Below, in pieces: positions 5,562-6,793 of a stretch of 6,793 nt of DNA. A program made the translations under genes and the position numbers. Where the stretch lies: NCBI GenBank assembly GCA_002408185.1, contig DHQV01000082.1:51873-58665 (forward strand), read 5' to 3'. Origin of the DNA: Deltaproteobacteria bacterium UBA5329 (GTDB lineage Bacteria; Desulfobacterota; Syntrophorhabdia; Syntrophorhabdales; Syntrophorhabdaceae). A model generated the notes under the pieces. The model was not told where the DNA came from. It saw nothing but the letters and a program-made list of their open reading frames with translations, and did no database searches. How positions within the stretch are numbered: the first letter of the stretch is position 1; every line of letters starts with the position of its first letter.

Positions 5562-5622
5562 TCCGGGGCAATGGCAATGGGCGCTTGAACGCTGCGATCT
5601 ATTAATCTGATGAATTGTGGAA

Positions 5623-5715
5623 TGGCGGAGAGGCAGGGATTTGAACCCTGGGTACAGCTTTCACCGTACACTCGCTTAGCAGGCGAGCACCTTCGGCCAA
5701 CTCGGTCACCTCTCC
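5623..5715 (-). tRNA. tRNA-Ser (GCU anticodon)
   Basis: On the - strand a class II tRNA with a long variable arm is complete. The acceptor stem GGAGAGG (5715-5709) pairs with CCTCTCC (5633-5627), and the discriminator G (5626) is followed by an encoded CCA (5625-5623). The anticodon stem CTCGC/GCGAG encloses CTGCTAA with anticodon GCT (5680-5678), reading AGC and AGU serine codons. The T arm is CAGGG-TTCAAAT-CCCTG. The long variable arm and G discriminator are the serine identity features. It faces away from epmA, with its own promoter between them. Confidence 0.96.
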
Positions 5716-5736
5716 GTAAAGACCTGATATGGACAA

Positions 5737-5765
5737 AGTATACTTGTTTACTCCGTGAATTGCAA
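5737..5765 (-). promoter_or_regulatory. Sigma-70-type promoter for tRNA-Ser
   Basis: On the - strand TTGCAA (5765-5760) and TATACT (5742-5737) are separated by exactly 17 bases. Initiation would be near 5730, about 15 bases before the mature tRNA 5' end at 5715. The two hexamers and their spacing match the sigma-70 consensus well. Confidence 0.65.
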
Positions 5766-5788
5766 TAACTTGACTTAAGCGGCAACCG

Positions 5789-6763
5789 ATGTCGACGAAC
5801 GATAAACAGCGGATACACGAGATCCTGAAAATGCGACATGAACTGCTCAGGGCATCCCGGGAGTTTTTCTACACCCGGGACTACATTGAGGTCGAGACGG
5901 CAAACCTTATGGCCACCGCCCCACCCGATCCGCACATCGATCCAGTAGAAGTTATGGTATCTGGAAAGGGCCCGTTCTTCCTCCACACATCGCCGGAGAT
6001 GGGACTCAAGAAACTCCTGCGTTCCGGCCACAAAAGGCTCTTCCAGATATGTAAGGTATGGCGGGTCGAAGACCATCAGGAGGTCCATAATACTGAATTC
6101 ACAATGCTCGAATGGTACCGTGAAGGATCTTGCCAGGACATCATGGCAGAGACGGCCAGCCTTATTGAGTGGATCGTACAACACCTTCCCGTGACAGAAA
6201 AGGAAAGATTCGTAACCCCGTTCGCGGTCTACGAACTGGATCGGCTATTCGTTGACATCATGGGGTTCGATCCTTTCCCTCTTGGCCGGGATTCCTTGTT
6301 TGCCGCCCTCAAAAATAAGGGCTTTGGGGGGATCGATGATAAAGACGACTGGAACAGCCTTTTTTTCAAGGTATTCATACAGGAAATAGAACAGAGGTTA
6401 CACAACGGGAAGCCCTATGTCATATACGGGTGGCCTTCCTCTATCTCGACAATGGCGAAAAGACGGTATAACCGGTCAAATATGGTCGAAAGGTTCGAAC
6501 TCTACATCGACGGTCTTGAAATAGCGAACGGCTACGCCGAGCTGACCGACCCCGGTGAACAGCGCAAGCGCTTCGACGAGGACAACAGGGAACGCACCCG
6601 CTTCGGAAAAAGACAATTCCCCCCGGATCAGGCATTTCTCGATTCACTTCGCATGATCGATCATGACTCAGCCGGAGTAAGCGTAGGCATCGATCGTCTT
6701 CTCATGGCCCTTTTTGAAAAAAAAACCATCGATGAGGTAATCGTGGACCGTCTCATTATATAA
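5789..6763 (+). CDS. epmA: Elongation factor P--(R)-beta-lysine ligase EpmA (GenX/PoxA/YjeA)
   Basis: EpmA is a truncated class II lysyl-tRNA synthetase paralogue. Instead of charging tRNA it attaches (R)-beta-lysine to a conserved lysine of EF-P, helping ribosomes through polyproline. At 324 aa it matches the usual length of about 325 and lacks the anticodon-binding domain of LysRS. Motif 2 lies at about 92-110 (RVEDHQEVHNTEF then TMLEWYR), GLEIANGYAELTD at 242-254, and motif 3 contains GVSVGIDR (296-303). Ser298 aligns with Ala298 of the E. coli enzyme, where LysRS has Gly; this position is known to influence the choice of beta- over alpha-lysine. The ATG at 5789 has only a weak SD-like AAGCGG (5777-5782). 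No efp or epmB (the lysine 2,3-aminomutase) is in the window. I found no clear promoter on its strand in the 73-base gap to tRNA-Ser. Confidence 0.94.
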   Translation: MSTNDKQRIHEILKMRHELLRASREFFYTRDYIEVETANLMATAPPDPHIDPVEVMVSGKGPFFLHTSPEMGLKKLLRSGHKRLFQICKVWRVEDHQEVHNTEFTMLEWYREGSCQDIMAETASLIEWIVQHLPVTEKERFVTPFAVYELDRLFVDIMGFDPFPLGRDSLFAALKNKGFGGIDDKDDWNSLFFKVFIQEIEQRLHNGKPYVIYGWPSSISTMAKRRYNRSNMVERFELYIDGLEIANGYAELTDPGEQRKRFDEDNRERTRFGKRQFPPDQAFLDSLRMIDHDSAGVSVGIDRLLMALFEKKTIDEVIVDRLII

Positions 6764-6770
6764 CCTCTCT

Positions 6771-6793
6771 CCGTCATCCCGGCGCTTGACGCC
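6771..6793. repeat. GC-rich palindromic repeat cut by the window end
   Basis: After the epmA stop the sequence CCGTCATCCCGGCGCTTGACGCC runs into the window edge. GGCG (6781-6784) and CGCC (6790-6793) can pair around CTTGA. The left arm continues as TCCC, so a longer stem would form if GGGA follows outside the window. The shape, GTCATCCCGGCG followed by a mirror arm, resembles dispersed REP-like elements common between bacterial genes. It could alternatively be the epmA terminator hairpin. Only half is visible. Confidence 0.45.

Noticed and set aside
5562..5622. Possible terminator between the patatin gene and tRNA-Ser (GCGCTTGAACGC)
   Set aside because: Only three base pairs form around 5581-5592 and no T run follows on either strand. 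The GGCAAT doublet nearby (5567-5578) is too short to matter.
5770..5775. TTGACT just before epmA as a -35 element
   Set aside because: It lies only 13 bases before the start codon, leaving no room for a -10 and leader.
5423..6184. Long open frame on the - strand (253 codons) running through tRNA-Ser
   Set aside because: It reads antisense to epmA, across the tRNA and into the patatin gene. It has no family features, and the + strand genes explain the region.
1..6793. CRISPR array, toxin-antitoxin pair, integrase or insertion sequence
   Set aside because: No spaced direct repeats, transposase or integrase motifs, target duplications or small toxin-like gene pairs are visible. Neither tRNA is flanked by a duplicated 3' end that would indicate an attachment site.

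Overview
The window is about 6.8 kb of densely packed bacterial chromosome. Most genes touch or overlap, GC is moderate and no phage, IS or CRISPR signature is visible. The best guess for the host is a Desulfobacterota (Deltaproteobacteria)-type anaerobe, perhaps syntrophic. That rests on gene style, the EpmA-type EF-P ligase, the tRNA sequences and an archaeal-style thymidylate synthase. It is inference, not proof.

Left block (1-1567, + strand): the last codons of an unknown gene, a small DUF2905 two-helix membrane protein, queC and queE. QueE makes 7-carboxy-7-deazaguanine and QueC converts it to preQ0, the precursor of queuosine in tRNA. No queD or queF is in view, so the pathway is only partly represented.

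Middle block (1568-3241, + strand): a short spacer with a tandem heptamer repeat, then a good sigma-70-like promoter driving a CAU-anticodon tRNA (probably elongator tRNA-Met). Two unrecognised genes follow: an exported, helical, TPR-like protein of 192 aa and a cytoplasmic-looking protein of 294 aa that begins at the base after the previous stop.

The 294-aa gene converges on an archaeal-type thymidylate synthase gene on the - strand (3242-3964), with the two stop codons directly adjacent. A 108-bp AT-rich region separates that gene from a divergent pair: a glyoxalase-II-like metallo-beta-lactamase-fold hydrolase (4073-4717) and a patatin/RssA-like lipoprotein phospholipase. The lipoprotein gene appears to start at an ATT codon inside the hydrolase stop (ATTAA).

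Right block: tRNA-Ser(GCU) on the - strand with its own promoter, and divergently epmA, the lysine-EF-P ligase (5789-6763). The window ends inside what looks like one arm of a GC-rich palindromic repeat.

Most of the content is housekeeping or translation related (queuosine, two tRNAs, EF-P modification, dTMP synthesis). I see no clear new multi-gene system. The points most worth a second look are the apparent ATT start, the archaeal-type thymidylate synthase, the four-unit heptamer repeat, the coupled pair of unknown genes and a dyad over the hydrolase promoter.
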